Source: an uncultured Roseburia sp. (GTDB taxonomy: Bacteria > Bacillota > Clostridia > Lachnospirales > Lachnospiraceae). Taken from it: a stretch of DNA of 28,388 nucleotides. The notes below the pieces were generated by a model that saw only the letters and a list, made by a program, of their open reading frames with translations, was not told the DNA's origin and made no database searches. Both the position numbers and the translations under genes were made by a program. Position 1 is the first letter of the stretch. The number at the start of each line of letters is the position of its first letter. This document shows positions 18,223 to 26,381 of the stretch, piece after piece. The stretch covers positions 1-28,388 of the forward strand of contig CAJTYI010000035.1 of assembly GCA_910584215.1 (NCBI GenBank), given 5' to 3'.

Positions 18223-18844
18223 AACCATTTTCACCCAGGTGCGGCACCTCCCCGCGCGTGCGCTGGATTTTTAATTTAATGCGCGAAAGTGCATTGTCTA
18301 TGGATTTGGGGCTTTTGCCCATCTTCTCGGCAATTTGCTTATAATTGCTGCCCTCGAGATATTCCTTGAGCACGCCCCGTTCCATGGAACTGAGCTGTCT
18401 GTTTACCTCTTCTAACAACATCTCTTTATTTTCCTGCTCAATCATACGCTGTTCCGGGTTTTTGCCGCCGTCCGCCGGGAGTGTCTCCGCCAGAGGCATT
18501 CCGTTTTCCTCATTCCGCGCGTCAAAGGAGATGTAGGAATTGAGCGGCGCGTGTTTTCTGCGCTGTGAAGCCGCCACCGCACTGTAAATCTGTCTGGTGA
18601 CGCATAGTTCCGCAAAAGAATAAAACAGCGCATCCCGCGTCTCGTCGTAATTGCGGATCGCTTTAAACAGACCGATCATCCCCTCCTGAATGAGATCGTC
18701 GGTATCTCCCCCGATTAAAAACATGGCGTTGGCCTTCCTGCGCACGAGAGGCTTATATTTGTCGAGAATATAATCCGTTATTTCCGCCTCCCCCCGGCGC
18801 AGCCGCACAATCAGCTCTTCGTCCGTATAATTATCGTAGGCCAT
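18221..18844 (-). CDS. sigH: RNA polymerase sigma factor, SigH (Spo0H) type
   Basis: This 207-residue sigma-70 family protein has region 2 (YKPLVRRKANAMFLIGGDTDDLIQEGMIGLFKAIRNYD, the core-binding and -10 recognition part) and region 4 (YKQIAEKMGKSPKSIDNALSRIKLKI, the -35 recognition helix-turn-helix). The DDLIQEGMIGL core, ELCVTRQIYSA and HAPLNSYISFD segments closely follow SigH of spore formers, where it starts the post-exponential and early sporulation programme. The ATG at 18844 (MAYDNYTDEEL) was chosen because GGAGGGG lies 3 bases upstream; an in-frame start at 18892 lies inside rlmB. It follows rlmB by 19 bases, as in Bacillus subtilis except that rae1 is missing between them. Confidence 0.92.
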   Translation of the reverse strand: MAYDNYTDEELIVRLRRGEAEITDYILDKYKPLVRRKANAMFLIGGDTDDLIQEGMIGLFKAIRNYDETRDALFYSFAELCVTRQIYSAVAASQRRKHAPLNSYISFDARNEENGMPLAETLPADGGKNPEQRMIEQENKEMLLEEVNRQLSSMERGVLKEYLEGSNYKQIAEKMGKSPKSIDNALSRIKLKIQRTRGEVPHLGENG

Positions 18845-18863
18845 GAACCCCTCCTGACACTCC

Positions 18864-19646
18864 TTAGCACAACCGCTGCCGTACAATCTCATAGGCTAAA
18901 ACTCCCGCCGCCACCGATGCGTTGAGGGAATCAATATCGCCTTTCATCGGTATGGCCGCCGCAAAATCGCAGTTTTGGCGCACGAGCTTACTCACACCCT
19001 CTCCCTCGCTGCCGATCACCAGTCCGATCGCTCCTTTCAAATCAAGGTCATACATCGCCGTGCCGCCCATATCGGCACATACAAACCAGATGCCCTGTTC
19101 TTTTAATTCTTTCATAACCGTGTTCAAATTGGTCACTTTTGCGACCGGCGTATAGTGGAGCGCACCCGCGGAAGTCTTAGCCACGGTCGCGGTGAGCCCT
19201 ACCGCCCGCCTTTTGGGTATGATCACACCGTGTGCGCCCGCCAGATTAGCCGTCCGTATAATTGCCCCCAGATTGTGCGGGTCCTCGATTCCGTCCAGCA
19301 GAAAGAGAAAAGGCGGTTCTCCTCTTTTTGCTGCCAGCGCCAGCATATCCTCCACCTGCGCGTATTCGTAGGCAGCCAAGACGGCAATTACCCCCTGATG
19401 CTTTTTGGTTTCAGAGAGCTGGTCAAGCCGCTCCTTTGCCACAAAATGGAGGATCGTATCATGCTTTTTGGCCTCCCTTAGAATCGTGTGCACAGGTCCG
19501 TCCTGACAGTGTTCCTGCACATACAGCTTGTCGATCGTTTTCCCGGCGCGGAACGCCTCTAAAACCGCGTTTCTGCCCTCTATTTTCGTCTCCTCTGTCC
19601 TAGTCCCCTCTATCTTCGTTTCCTCTATCTTTCTGTCCGCTTCCAT
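18864..19646 (-). CDS. rlmB: 23S rRNA (guanosine-2'-O-)-methyltransferase RlmB
   Basis: This SPOUT-class methyltransferase is expected to methylate G2251 of 23S rRNA using S-adenosylmethionine. The 260-residue product has the substrate-binding domain starting at IEGRNAVLEAF and the trefoil-knot motifs 1-3: DPHNLGAIIRTA, VIGSEGEG and SLNASVAAG. The N-terminus carries a 10-residue tandem duplication, KIEETKIEGT then RTEETKIEGR (residues 6-25), ahead of the conserved core, so the protein is longer at that end than most. The ATG at 19646 has GAGGAGG just upstream. It belongs to the conserved cysS-mrnC-rlmB-sigH block, but here a glycosidase gene precedes it. Confidence 0.93.
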   Translation of the reverse strand: MEADRKIEETKIEGTRTEETKIEGRNAVLEAFRAGKTIDKLYVQEHCQDGPVHTILREAKKHDTILHFVAKERLDQLSETKKHQGVIAVLAAYEYAQVEDMLALAAKRGEPPFLFLLDGIEDPHNLGAIIRTANLAGAHGVIIPKRRAVGLTATVAKTSAGALHYTPVAKVTNLNTVMKELKEQGIWFVCADMGGTAMYDLDLKGAIGLVIGSEGEGVSKLVRQNCDFAAAIPMKGDIDSLNASVAAGVLAYEIVRQRLC

Positions 19647-19707
19647 GCTCCTCCTCTTTCTTATACCACAATGTCAATCCATGCACCCTAAAGAACTGTT
19701 CCTGTCA

Positions 19708-22392
19708 CTATGAAAAAAGCTCCAAAAATGTTTCACGCGGCAGCTTTTGTACCGGTGCAAAGTCCGCGGATGCCACATAATCTGCCAGAATCTTCCGAAA
19801 ATGTGCGCTCGCAAGATCCTGCGCCTTTAGGTCAAACCCGCAGAACAGCAAGTTTGCGTTCCCCAGCCTGCCCTCAAAAAGCGGGCTCCTTCTGGTGTTG
19901 TCAAAGAAATTGGGCACCGGCTCCACGAGAGGAGTAAATGTCTCCGGGAAAGCAGAAATGTCGGCTCCTTTTGACTGCTCTAACAGGCTTTTCCACTGAT
20001 AGTCCGGGTAGCGCTCTGTCGGAAAACGCCAAAATACCGGATGAGCGCTCTCGATGACGGCGCCGCACGCCTCGTCTGTCGGGAAAAACGCCGGCGACCA
20101 AAATACCGGTATAAAATTGCCCGCGATCGGCTTTTTTAAAGCATCGGCCGTCACCACGGCACGGCCTCCCGTCTCCATCAAACGCTCTAACTGCTCCCTG
20201 CTATGCAAAAGCGGCAGCCCGCTCTCCTCGGTGTGCCCGGGATAGACATAGACGCGCCACCTGTTTTTATATCCGCAAACGCAAAGCTCCACGCCAAGCA
20301 TAGCGGCCTCTTTTATTTCCCCCAGCGGTATCTCCACCTCGTTTTCCCTTGTGACGGTCTGATAAAAAATTTCTTCCCGCCGATAAACCGTCAGATGATA
20401 TTCCGGCGCAGACTCCCTTTTTGCCCGGTAATCGTAAAAGGCTAATTTTGCGTGTATGGTTTCTTCATTGGAATAGATGCGTTTCGCCAGAAACAGCGGC
20501 ACAGCCTCACCGCAAAATTCGCGAAAATTTGCCGCCGAGAGGATACCCTTGCTCTTATAAAACACATCCAGTATACCCACAGTCGCCGTGCACTGTCCCG
20601 TATAATCGCACAGCGAAAGCAGGCCAAAACCTCCAAAACCGCGCGTGCGCAGCGCCGCTTCGATATCCTCTTTATAAAGCTTGGCCGCCAAGTCGCCGGA
20701 AGCCCTAAGATATTCGCGCAGGTGCCCATAGACACCCTTTTTCTTCATCTCCGCCCCGATGACGGATAAATTCACCGGCAGCAGATTTCCGGTATAATCC
20801 AAGACACGGTCCACGTCGGGGTAAACGCAATACTGACCGATCTCAAAAGAGAGGACCGGCACCGGCACATCTCTTACCGCCGCCTCATAGTCAACCGTCG
20901 TGGCCGCGGCCGCCTCGTCCTGGATATTTTGTATCCGCACCGGGTGCCCGCCCGCCTCATAGGCGCACAGATAATCCTCGCACGGCAGTACCTTATGGTC
21001 GAAATTGGAAGTCAGCGTGTAGAGCCTGCGCCCGTCATACGCTTTCACCGACGTAATAATCGCGTCGAGCATTTCAAAATCGCCCAAAAGTTCATTGCCG
21101 CAGGAAAACAGTAAAAACGAGGGGTGGTTGCCATAACGACGCGATATCTCGAGCGCCTCCTGCTGATAGTAATATTTGTGGGCCGCGTCGTCCCCCGTCT
21201 CCGACGCGCAGACGTCGAGATTGAGCCACAGCGGCATCTCCACGGACACATAGACCCCCAGCTCGTCCGCGGCCGCAAAAGCTGCCTCCGGCGGACACCA
21301 GGCATGAAAACGCATATAGTTGAGCCCATACTCCTTGATCACGCGAAACTGTCTGCGCCACTCCTCCCTCTCAGTCGGCGGGTATCCCGTGAGCGGATAG
21401 ATCGCACAGTTGGTGGTTCCGCGCAAAAACGTCTCTGTCCCGTTGACATAAAATCGTTTGTCCCGGCTTTCGGCAAACCGCATGCCAAACGTCTGCCGCT
21501 TTTCATCCACAAGCGCCTGCTCCTCCTGCGCAAACTGCTGCCGCTGCGCAAGCTTGTGCACCGGCGCGGCAGAAAGCCTTGCTGTCAGTGTGTACAGATA
21601 AGGGTCGTACTCACTCCATCCATGAAAATCCTCCCCCATCGGGTACTCCACATAAGTAACCTGCTTGGAGGTAAGATGAACGATCTCATAATCACGCGCG
21701 CCGAGCGAATTTCCCTCGCGGTCCACAACTTCGAGTGTCAGTCTTGCGGCACTGTAATCGAGCGGCGAGTGCACCGTGCTCGCCGTCACGGCTTTCACCC
21801 GCACACTCCCGCCCTGCTCTTTCCTGGCAGGATAAATCTGCAAGTCTTCGATGTGCACCGGCTCCGCAAAGCGCAGCTCCATTTTGCCGATGACGCCGTT
21901 CCAATACCCCTGCGTATCCACGCTGTAACCGCTCGCCATCTTATCCAGGTGAAACAGATCTGTATTGTCCACCCGCAGCGTTACCGTGTGCTCTCCTTCC
22001 GTAAGACCGCCAGCGAGCCGATAACAGTGCGGCGTAGAGAGGCCTACGATCTGACGTCCGATCTGTTTTGCGTCTATCCAGAGGCTTGACGCAATATTGA
22101 TGCGCTCAAAAAACAGAGTCAGATCTTTTCCGGCCAAACGGCTTGGTATCACAATCTCCCGCTGCAGCCAGAGCACACCGATATATTCGTACCTCTCGCG
22201 CGGCGAGCGCACCGTGTCTTTATCCATGACATCGTACTGCATCTGCGGCGTCCCGACCTTGTTATCGCAGGCAGAGCCCGGCAAGATAAAGCCCTCTTTT
22301 TCCAAGATTCTGGAAAAATAGCGCTCTCTGACGCCTATATTTTGTTCGTCTGTCTCATAGCGCCAGCTGCCGCCTATATCCAAACACTCCAT
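19708..22392 (-). CDS. Glycoside hydrolase family 2 protein
   Basis: This is an 894-residue, probably cytoplasmic enzyme (no signal peptide). It has a sugar-binding jelly-roll domain (about 1-180), an immunoglobulin-like domain (about 180-300) and a TIM barrel (about 305-650). The predicted acid/base is Glu434 in FSCGNELLGD and the nucleophile Glu517 in SFEIGQYCVYPD; both are in the places expected for family 2. The last 200 residues form an extra domain not in classical LacZ. The substrate could be a beta-galactoside, beta-glucuronide or plant polysaccharide fragment; sequence alone does not decide. AAGGAGG lies 5 bases before the ATG, an unusually good site. It interrupts the mrnC-rlmB pair of a housekeeping block, suggesting later insertion. 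Confidence 0.88.
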   Translation of the reverse strand: MECLDIGGSWRYETDEQNIGVRERYFSRILEKEGFILPGSACDNKVGTPQMQYDVMDKDTVRSPRERYEYIGVLWLQREIVIPSRLAGKDLTLFFERINIASSLWIDAKQIGRQIVGLSTPHCYRLAGGLTEGEHTVTLRVDNTDLFHLDKMASGYSVDTQGYWNGVIGKMELRFAEPVHIEDLQIYPARKEQGGSVRVKAVTASTVHSPLDYSAARLTLEVVDREGNSLGARDYEIVHLTSKQVTYVEYPMGEDFHGWSEYDPYLYTLTARLSAAPVHKLAQRQQFAQEEQALVDEKRQTFGMRFAESRDKRFYVNGTETFLRGTTNCAIYPLTGYPPTEREEWRRQFRVIKEYGLNYMRFHAWCPPEAAFAAADELGVYVSVEMPLWLNLDVCASETGDDAAHKYYYQQEALEISRRYGNHPSFLLFSCGNELLGDFEMLDAIITSVKAYDGRRLYTLTSNFDHKVLPCEDYLCAYEAGGHPVRIQNIQDEAAAATTVDYEAAVRDVPVPVLSFEIGQYCVYPDVDRVLDYTGNLLPVNLSVIGAEMKKKGVYGHLREYLRASGDLAAKLYKEDIEAALRTRGFGGFGLLSLCDYTGQCTATVGILDVFYKSKGILSAANFREFCGEAVPLFLAKRIYSNEETIHAKLAFYDYRAKRESAPEYHLTVYRREEIFYQTVTRENEVEIPLGEIKEAAMLGVELCVCGYKNRWRVYVYPGHTEESGLPLLHSREQLERLMETGGRAVVTADALKKPIAGNFIPVFWSPAFFPTDEACGAVIESAHPVFWRFPTERYPDYQWKSLLEQSKGADISAFPETFTPLVEPVPNFFDNTRRSPLFEGRLGNANLLFCGFDLKAQDLASAHFRKILADYVASADFAPVQKLPRETFLELFS

Positions 22393-22529
22393 GGTATCCT
22401 CCTTATCTGCTGCATTTTACTTTCGTTAAACTCCTGTTTTTCTGCGAATGGCCAATATGCGCCTTTCACCTGCCCTTGAGCTCCAGTTATCGTCTGTCAG
22501 CGCGTCGTTTGCACGGGCACCAGCCCGGC
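22393..22529. other. Short gap between mrnC and the glycosidase gene
   Basis: These 137 bases hold the strong ribosome binding site of the glycosidase gene. I see no clear promoter, terminator or mobile-element remnant. Confidence 0.4.
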
Positions 22530-22958
22530 CTACACCTCGATATGTACCAGTTTGAGCCCTCGTTTCGTCAGCTCTACAACGCGTTCCATCTCATCATTGA
22601 GGTAAAGCCAGCCTACAAGCGCCTCAAAACCGGTCGCCCGGCGGTAATCGCCCATCGTGGCGTTTTTTGCCATCGTGTAAGATTTGGCATTTCTGCCGCG
22701 GCGGTAAACTTCCGCCTCCTCGTCGGTGAGTTCGGGCAAAAGCGCCTCCGCCATCGCAGCCTGTGTCTGCGCTTTGACCATGCGGCTGGTGCGCCGGTGC
22801 AGCTCGTCGGTCCTCATGTTTCCTCTGCCCACCACCACGGTGCGGATCAAAAGATCATAGACGCCATCGCCGATGTATGCGAGTGTCAACGGAGAATAGG
22901 TCCGAATATCCACCTCTGCAATCTCAAACTGCTCTCTGATATAGGTATCAAGCTTCAT
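22530..22958 (-). CDS. mrnC: Mini-ribonuclease III
   Basis: This 142-residue protein consists of an RNase III catalytic domain without a double-stranded RNA-binding domain, typical of Mini-III, which matures 23S rRNA ends in Firmicutes. The conserved first motif is LAYIGDGVYDLLIR, with the catalytic Asp, and the later GFEALVGWLYL contributes the second acidic residue; RGRNAKSYTMAK is also characteristic. The start is ambiguous: ATG 22958 (MKLDTYI) is used, while ATG 22964 two codons earlier has GGAAAGG at a better 5-base spacing. It follows cysS, with the gap filled by two extra copies of the cysS 3' end. Confidence 0.93.
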   Translation of the reverse strand: MKLDTYIREQFEIAEVDIRTYSPLTLAYIGDGVYDLLIRTVVVGRGNMRTDELHRRTSRMVKAQTQAAMAEALLPELTDEEAEVYRRGRNAKSYTMAKNATMGDYRRATGFEALVGWLYLNDEMERVVELTKRGLKLVHIEV

Positions 22959-22984
22959 ACACATACCAACCTTTCCAGTTCCTG

Positions 22985-23112
22985 TCAATTTACCAAGCTT
23001 CAGGCTGTGCCCTCCCTGGTATTTGTCAGTTTACCAAGCTACCAAGCTTCAGGCTGTGCCCTCCCTGGTATTTGTCAGTTTACCAAACTCCAGACAACGC
23101 CTTCCCTGGTAT
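22985..23112 (-). repeat. Three tandem copies of the cysS 3' end
   Basis: On the minus strand the segment from ATACCAGGGA to GGTAAACTGACAA occurs at 23112-23075 (the real end of cysS), 23071-23026, and 23022-22985. The two downstream copies are identical to each other over more than 30 bases and differ from the genic one mainly in the middle. The middle copy carries an 8-base internal duplication (AGCTTGGT twice). Each copy keeps the in-phase tail GGTAAA-TGA that ends cysS, but the downstream two have TGA where cysS has the Trp codon TGG. Confidence 0.9.
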
Positions 23113-24502
23113 CTTTTAGGGCAACGCCCTTTTCCAGCAGCTCATCGCGAATCGCGTCAGCGCGGGCAAAATCTTTGGCTTTTTTTGCTGCTTTGCGCTC
23201 CTCGATCTTGGCGAGAATATAGCTCTCAAGTTCTGCGTCCACGTCGCTCTGGTCCGCTTTGATCTTATCTTTTGCCGCCTGCAAGCCCAAAGAAAGCACC
23301 TGATCAAAATCTTTCACCAACGCCAGTTTCGTGGCGTCATTTACGTCCTCTTTTAACAGATTGTAGACAATCGTAATCGCCATGGACGTATTCAAATCGC
23401 CCGAGAGCGCGTCGACAAATTTCTGACGGTAATGGTCAAAAAACGCCAGGTCAACTTCTCCCTCCTCACGCAAATCCGCTATCTTTTTTATCAGTTTGCC
23501 GTAAGCCGCACTCATATTGTCCATCACCTCATAGGAAAATTCCAACGGCTTTCTATAGTGCGACTGCAGACAGAACATGCGGTACACCAGCGGGTCATAC
23601 CCTTTCTCCTCAAGTAGAGAGACCGTCAGAAAGTCACCGCTAGATTTGCTCATTTTGCCGGATTTGTCGTTCAGGTGATTGACATGGAACCAGTACCCGC
23701 ACCACGGATGCCCCAGATAACTCTCTGACTGCGCAATCTCGTTGGTATGATGCGGAAAAATATTGTCCACGCCGCCGCAGTGGATATCCATATACTCGCC
23801 AAGGTGTTTGATGCCGATGCAGGAACACTCAATATGCCAGCCCGGATAACCGACGCCCCACGGGCTATCCCATTTTAACGCCTGATCTTCAAATTTTGAC
23901 CGGGTAAACCAGAGCACGAAATCATTTTTATTTTTCTTGTTGGCGTCCTCCTCCACATCGTCGCGCACGCCCACCAAAAGCTCCTTTTCACTCTGTGAGG
24001 AGAACACATAATAGTCTTTTAACTTGGAGGTATCAAAATAGACATTGCCGCCCGCAAGGTACGCGCATCCCTTCTCCAGCAGCACTTCAATCATGTGAAT
24101 AAACTCTGCAATACAGTTTGTCGCAGGCTCCACCACATCGGGAGTTTTGATGTTTAATTTTGCACAGTCCGCAAAAAAAGCGTCCGTATAAAACTTTGCG
24201 ATCTCCATCACCGATTTGTGTTCGCGCTTGGCGCCTTTTAGCATCTTGTCTTCCCCCGTGTCCGCGTCGGATGACAGATGGCCGACGTCCGTGATATTCA
24301 TGACGCGTTTGACATCATAGCCCACATAGCGCAGTGATTTCTCCAGCACATCCTCCATTATGTAGCTGCGCAGATTACCAATGTGCGCAAAATGGTAGAC
24401 GGTCGGCCCGCAGGTATACATGGCAATTTTGCCCTCCTCGTGCGGTATCACGGTTTCTACTGTCCTCGTCAGTGTATTGTAAAATTGAAATGTATTGTTC
24501 AT
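23075..24502 (-). CDS. cysS: Cysteinyl-tRNA synthetase
   Basis: This class I enzyme charges tRNA-Cys. The 475-residue product has the HIGH-type motif FAHIGNLRSY, the zinc and cysteine-binding residues in MYTCGPTVY, IECSCIGIKHLG and PHHTNEIAQSE, and the KMSKS loop as GKMSKSSGDFL. The C-terminal anticodon-binding part ends with FARADAIRDELLEKGVALKDT, the usual family ending, then REGVVWSLVN. The ATG at 24502 was chosen because GAGGG lies 5 bases upstream; a frame beginning 26 codons earlier includes a leader hairpin and is less likely. The leader has a hairpin and a complementary sequence near the ribosome binding site. The tail is followed by two degenerate copies of itself. Confidence 0.97.
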   Translation of the reverse strand: MNNTFQFYNTLTRTVETVIPHEEGKIAMYTCGPTVYHFAHIGNLRSYIMEDVLEKSLRYVGYDVKRVMNITDVGHLSSDADTGEDKMLKGAKREHKSVMEIAKFYTDAFFADCAKLNIKTPDVVEPATNCIAEFIHMIEVLLEKGCAYLAGGNVYFDTSKLKDYYVFSSQSEKELLVGVRDDVEEDANKKNKNDFVLWFTRSKFEDQALKWDSPWGVGYPGWHIECSCIGIKHLGEYMDIHCGGVDNIFPHHTNEIAQSESYLGHPWCGYWFHVNHLNDKSGKMSKSSGDFLTVSLLEEKGYDPLVYRMFCLQSHYRKPLEFSYEVMDNMSAAYGKLIKKIADLREEGEVDLAFFDHYRQKFVDALSGDLNTSMAITIVYNLLKEDVNDATKLALVKDFDQVLSLGLQAAKDKIKADQSDVDAELESYILAKIEERKAAKKAKDFARADAIRDELLEKGVALKDTREGVVWSLVN

Positions 24503-24514
24503 TTTTCCCTCATT

Positions 24515-24570
24515 TCTGCACTGCTCTTTGTATACCATGTGTGGTCTGTGCCGCAGTGCAGACACAGACC
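24515..24570 (-). promoter_or_regulatory. Structured leader before cysS
   Basis: In the transcript GGTCTGTG (24570-24563) and CACAGACC (24550-24543) form a perfect 8-bp stem. The loop begins with TCTGCACTGC (24562-24553), which is exactly complementary to GCAGTGCAGA (24524-24515), ending 4 bases before the GAGGG ribosome binding site of cysS. The two pairings cross, so they form either a pseudoknot or alternative states. I see no T-box sequence and no run of T after the stem. Confidence 0.45.
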
Positions 24571-24612
24571 TGCGCCGCAAAAATCAAAAAATTTCGGCTT
24601 TCTATCAGTCAT

Positions 24613-25158
24613 TTAACGGCTGCACCCTTTGCAGCTCTCACAGTTTCTTGTAGCCCCGGAATCTGCCGCCAGCACACTGCCCTCATAGAGCGTAGTCAGG
24701 GCACACACGGCCTGTGCGGCGATTCCCTCTTTGGCGCCGGTAAACCCGAGCCCCTCCTCGGTCGTCGCTTTGACATTGATCAACCCCGCGTCGATCTGAA
24801 GCGCCGCCGCTATATTTTCCTCCATCTTAGAGATATGCGGCCGCATCTTTGGCTCCTGCGCAATGATCGTCGCGTCAATATTCTCCACCAGATATCCGTT
24901 TTTCTCCAGAAGTTCCGCCACATGTTCGAGCAGCTTGAGGCTTGAAATCCCCTTATAAGCCGGATCGGTGTCGGGAAAATGTTTCCCGATATCCCCGAGC
25001 GCGGCTGCCCCAAGCAGCGCATCCATAATGGCGTGAAGCAGCACATCCGCATCCGAATGTCCGAGAAGCCCCGTCGTATGTGGAATATTCACACCGCCGA
25101 TGATCAGCTCCCGCCCCTCCACCAATTTATGCACATCATACCCCATTCCTATACGCAT
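24613..25158 (-). CDS. ispF: 2-C-methyl-D-erythritol 2,4-cyclodiphosphate synthase
   Basis: IspF makes the cyclic diphosphate of the non-mevalonate (MEP) isoprenoid pathway. The 181-residue product begins MRIGMGYDVHKL, with the metal ligands Asp and His of DVH, and contains GGVNIPHTTGLLGHSDADVLLHA, GDIGKHFPDTD, and the TTEEGLGFTGAKEGIAAQAV ending. The ATG at 25158 fits the family start; the open frame extends 23 codons further but without similarity. After the normal end (CALTTL) there are 24 additional residues finishing in CESCKGC, a CxxCxxC pattern not expected in the family. ispD is not adjacent, unlike in Bacillus subtilis. Confidence 0.95.
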   Translation of the reverse strand: MRIGMGYDVHKLVEGRELIIGGVNIPHTTGLLGHSDADVLLHAIMDALLGAAALGDIGKHFPDTDPAYKGISSLKLLEHVAELLEKNGYLVENIDATIIAQEPKMRPHISKMEENIAAALQIDAGLINVKATTEEGLGFTGAKEGIAAQAVCALTTLYEGSVLAADSGATRNCESCKGCSR

Positions 25159-25275
25159 CGTAAATCCCTGTCCTTTCCATTGTTTTCCATAACGGTTCCA
25201 ATTTTGGCGAAACGATTGGTCTATCAAACTTGTGCTGGCAAACCAGTCGGCCTTCGTTTTCCGCCCGCACCCTAC

Positions 25276-26367
25276 TCACCAGTTCTGATCGACCTCAAAG
25301 ACAAATCCGTAGCCCTCCGCCTCCACTTTACGCCGGAATGCAAAGAATACGTCCGATAGCTGCTGCAATTCCTGTTGATAACTAGAAATGGTAATCTCCC
25401 GTCCAGCCTCGGAAAGCTGCGAGGACATCTGCTCTGTCACCGGCGCCGCCGCATGGATATAATCCATATAGAGGTACAGATTGCCGATCACCTCTTTGTC
25501 ATTAAAATAGGTGGCGTACATGCGCACGTTATCGTAAGGCAGCAGACGCGCCATACAGTCCTTTAGCGTATACTGATAAGTATCCCACAGACCGCTCTCG
25601 TAGGCATTGTCCCACCAGAGTACACTGTAGGGTGGAATAAAAAACAGAAACTTGGTGTCGGGATGTTCCCTCACCAATGTTTCCAAACGCTCCAGATTTT
25701 CGGCTACGTCTTCCCTCCGATAATCCACAGGCTGAGGCTTAATTACCGCGTCAGGATTGGGACAGTGCATTTTTAGCACCTCTTCGGGTCCCGTTTTCGC
25801 GCCCACATTGACCTGATAGATCATACCCCAGTTATAGTCCGCATCCATGGACTGCCGTACCATCTGCGGAATCTTTTCCGTGATTATATCTTTATTCCAG
25901 AGATACTTGATATCATCGAACGGATTGGCGTTGACTAAGTAGGAAACGTCCTCGTCAATGACCTGCATATCCGGGTCGTTATAAAATGAAAATACATCCA
26001 GCCCATAAAACACATACTGGAGATTTTGCCTTGCAAACGCACGGTCCAAGTACCAGGCAAGCAGCGGCGCCGGCGCCGACCCTCCCACCGCCTTGATGGC
26101 AGTGCAGGAAAACTCCCGGTCCAGCTCTTCTAAATCCATACTCATCACGACCGACGAACCAGCCAGAATACTGTCGTACGCAAAGTTGTCGATCATACCC
26201 GGAATCTGATACTCCTTTTCATCTTCCACCGCTTTTAACCCAAACCACGGCGCGTGATAGTGAAAAAACGGGTCAATGAGAAATACAAAAAACGCGGTTC
26301 CCCCCAACAACAATAGCACAACCAGAAGAAACAGCACAAGCCGTATTTTTTGCTTCTTTGTTTCCAT
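25276..26367 (-). CDS. Membrane-anchored SGNH-like protein, partner of the MBOAT acyltransferase
   Basis: This 363-residue protein has one N-terminal transmembrane segment (about residues 9-30) and an extracytoplasmic domain. It shows a nucleophile-type block ILAGSSVVMSMD (S71 or S72) and a C-terminal DYIH (DxxH, about residues 301-304), the two ends of an SGNH catalytic triad. It resembles the group of proteins that work with MBOAT acyltransferases, such as DltD, AlgX/AlgJ and PatB, but is not close enough to name. It lies 14 bases after the MBOAT gene and is surely co-transcribed. The likely role is transfer or removal of an acyl group on a surface polysaccharide; polymer and acyl donor are unknown. 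Confidence 0.75.
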   Translation of the reverse strand: METKKQKIRLVLFLLVVLLLLGGTAFFVFLIDPFFHYHAPWFGLKAVEDEKEYQIPGMIDNFAYDSILAGSSVVMSMDLEELDREFSCTAIKAVGGSAPAPLLAWYLDRAFARQNLQYVFYGLDVFSFYNDPDMQVIDEDVSYLVNANPFDDIKYLWNKDIITEKIPQMVRQSMDADYNWGMIYQVNVGAKTGPEEVLKMHCPNPDAVIKPQPVDYRREDVAENLERLETLVREHPDTKFLFFIPPYSVLWWDNAYESGLWDTYQYTLKDCMARLLPYDNVRMYATYFNDKEVIGNLYLYMDYIHAAAPVTEQMSSQLSEAGREITISSYQQELQQLSDVFFAFRRKVEAEGYGFVFEVDQNW

Positions 26368-26381
26368 AAGATATACCCCGC

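Noticed and set aside
21124..22089. 321-residue plus-strand frame inside the glycosidase gene
   Set aside because: It is fully antisense to a well-supported family 2 glycosidase, and its His/Arg/Pro-rich composition is that of a shadow frame.
22985..23112. CRISPR array or mobile-element end
   Set aside because: The repeats are directly adjacent, have no spacers, and match the cysS 3' coding end.
22476..23222. 248-residue plus-strand frame across mrnC and the cysS end
   Set aside because: It is antisense to mrnC and its later part is only the translated tandem repeat.
24503..24612. T-box riboswitch before cysS
   Set aside because: The gap is only 110 bases, there is no conserved T-box sequence and no terminator with a run of T.
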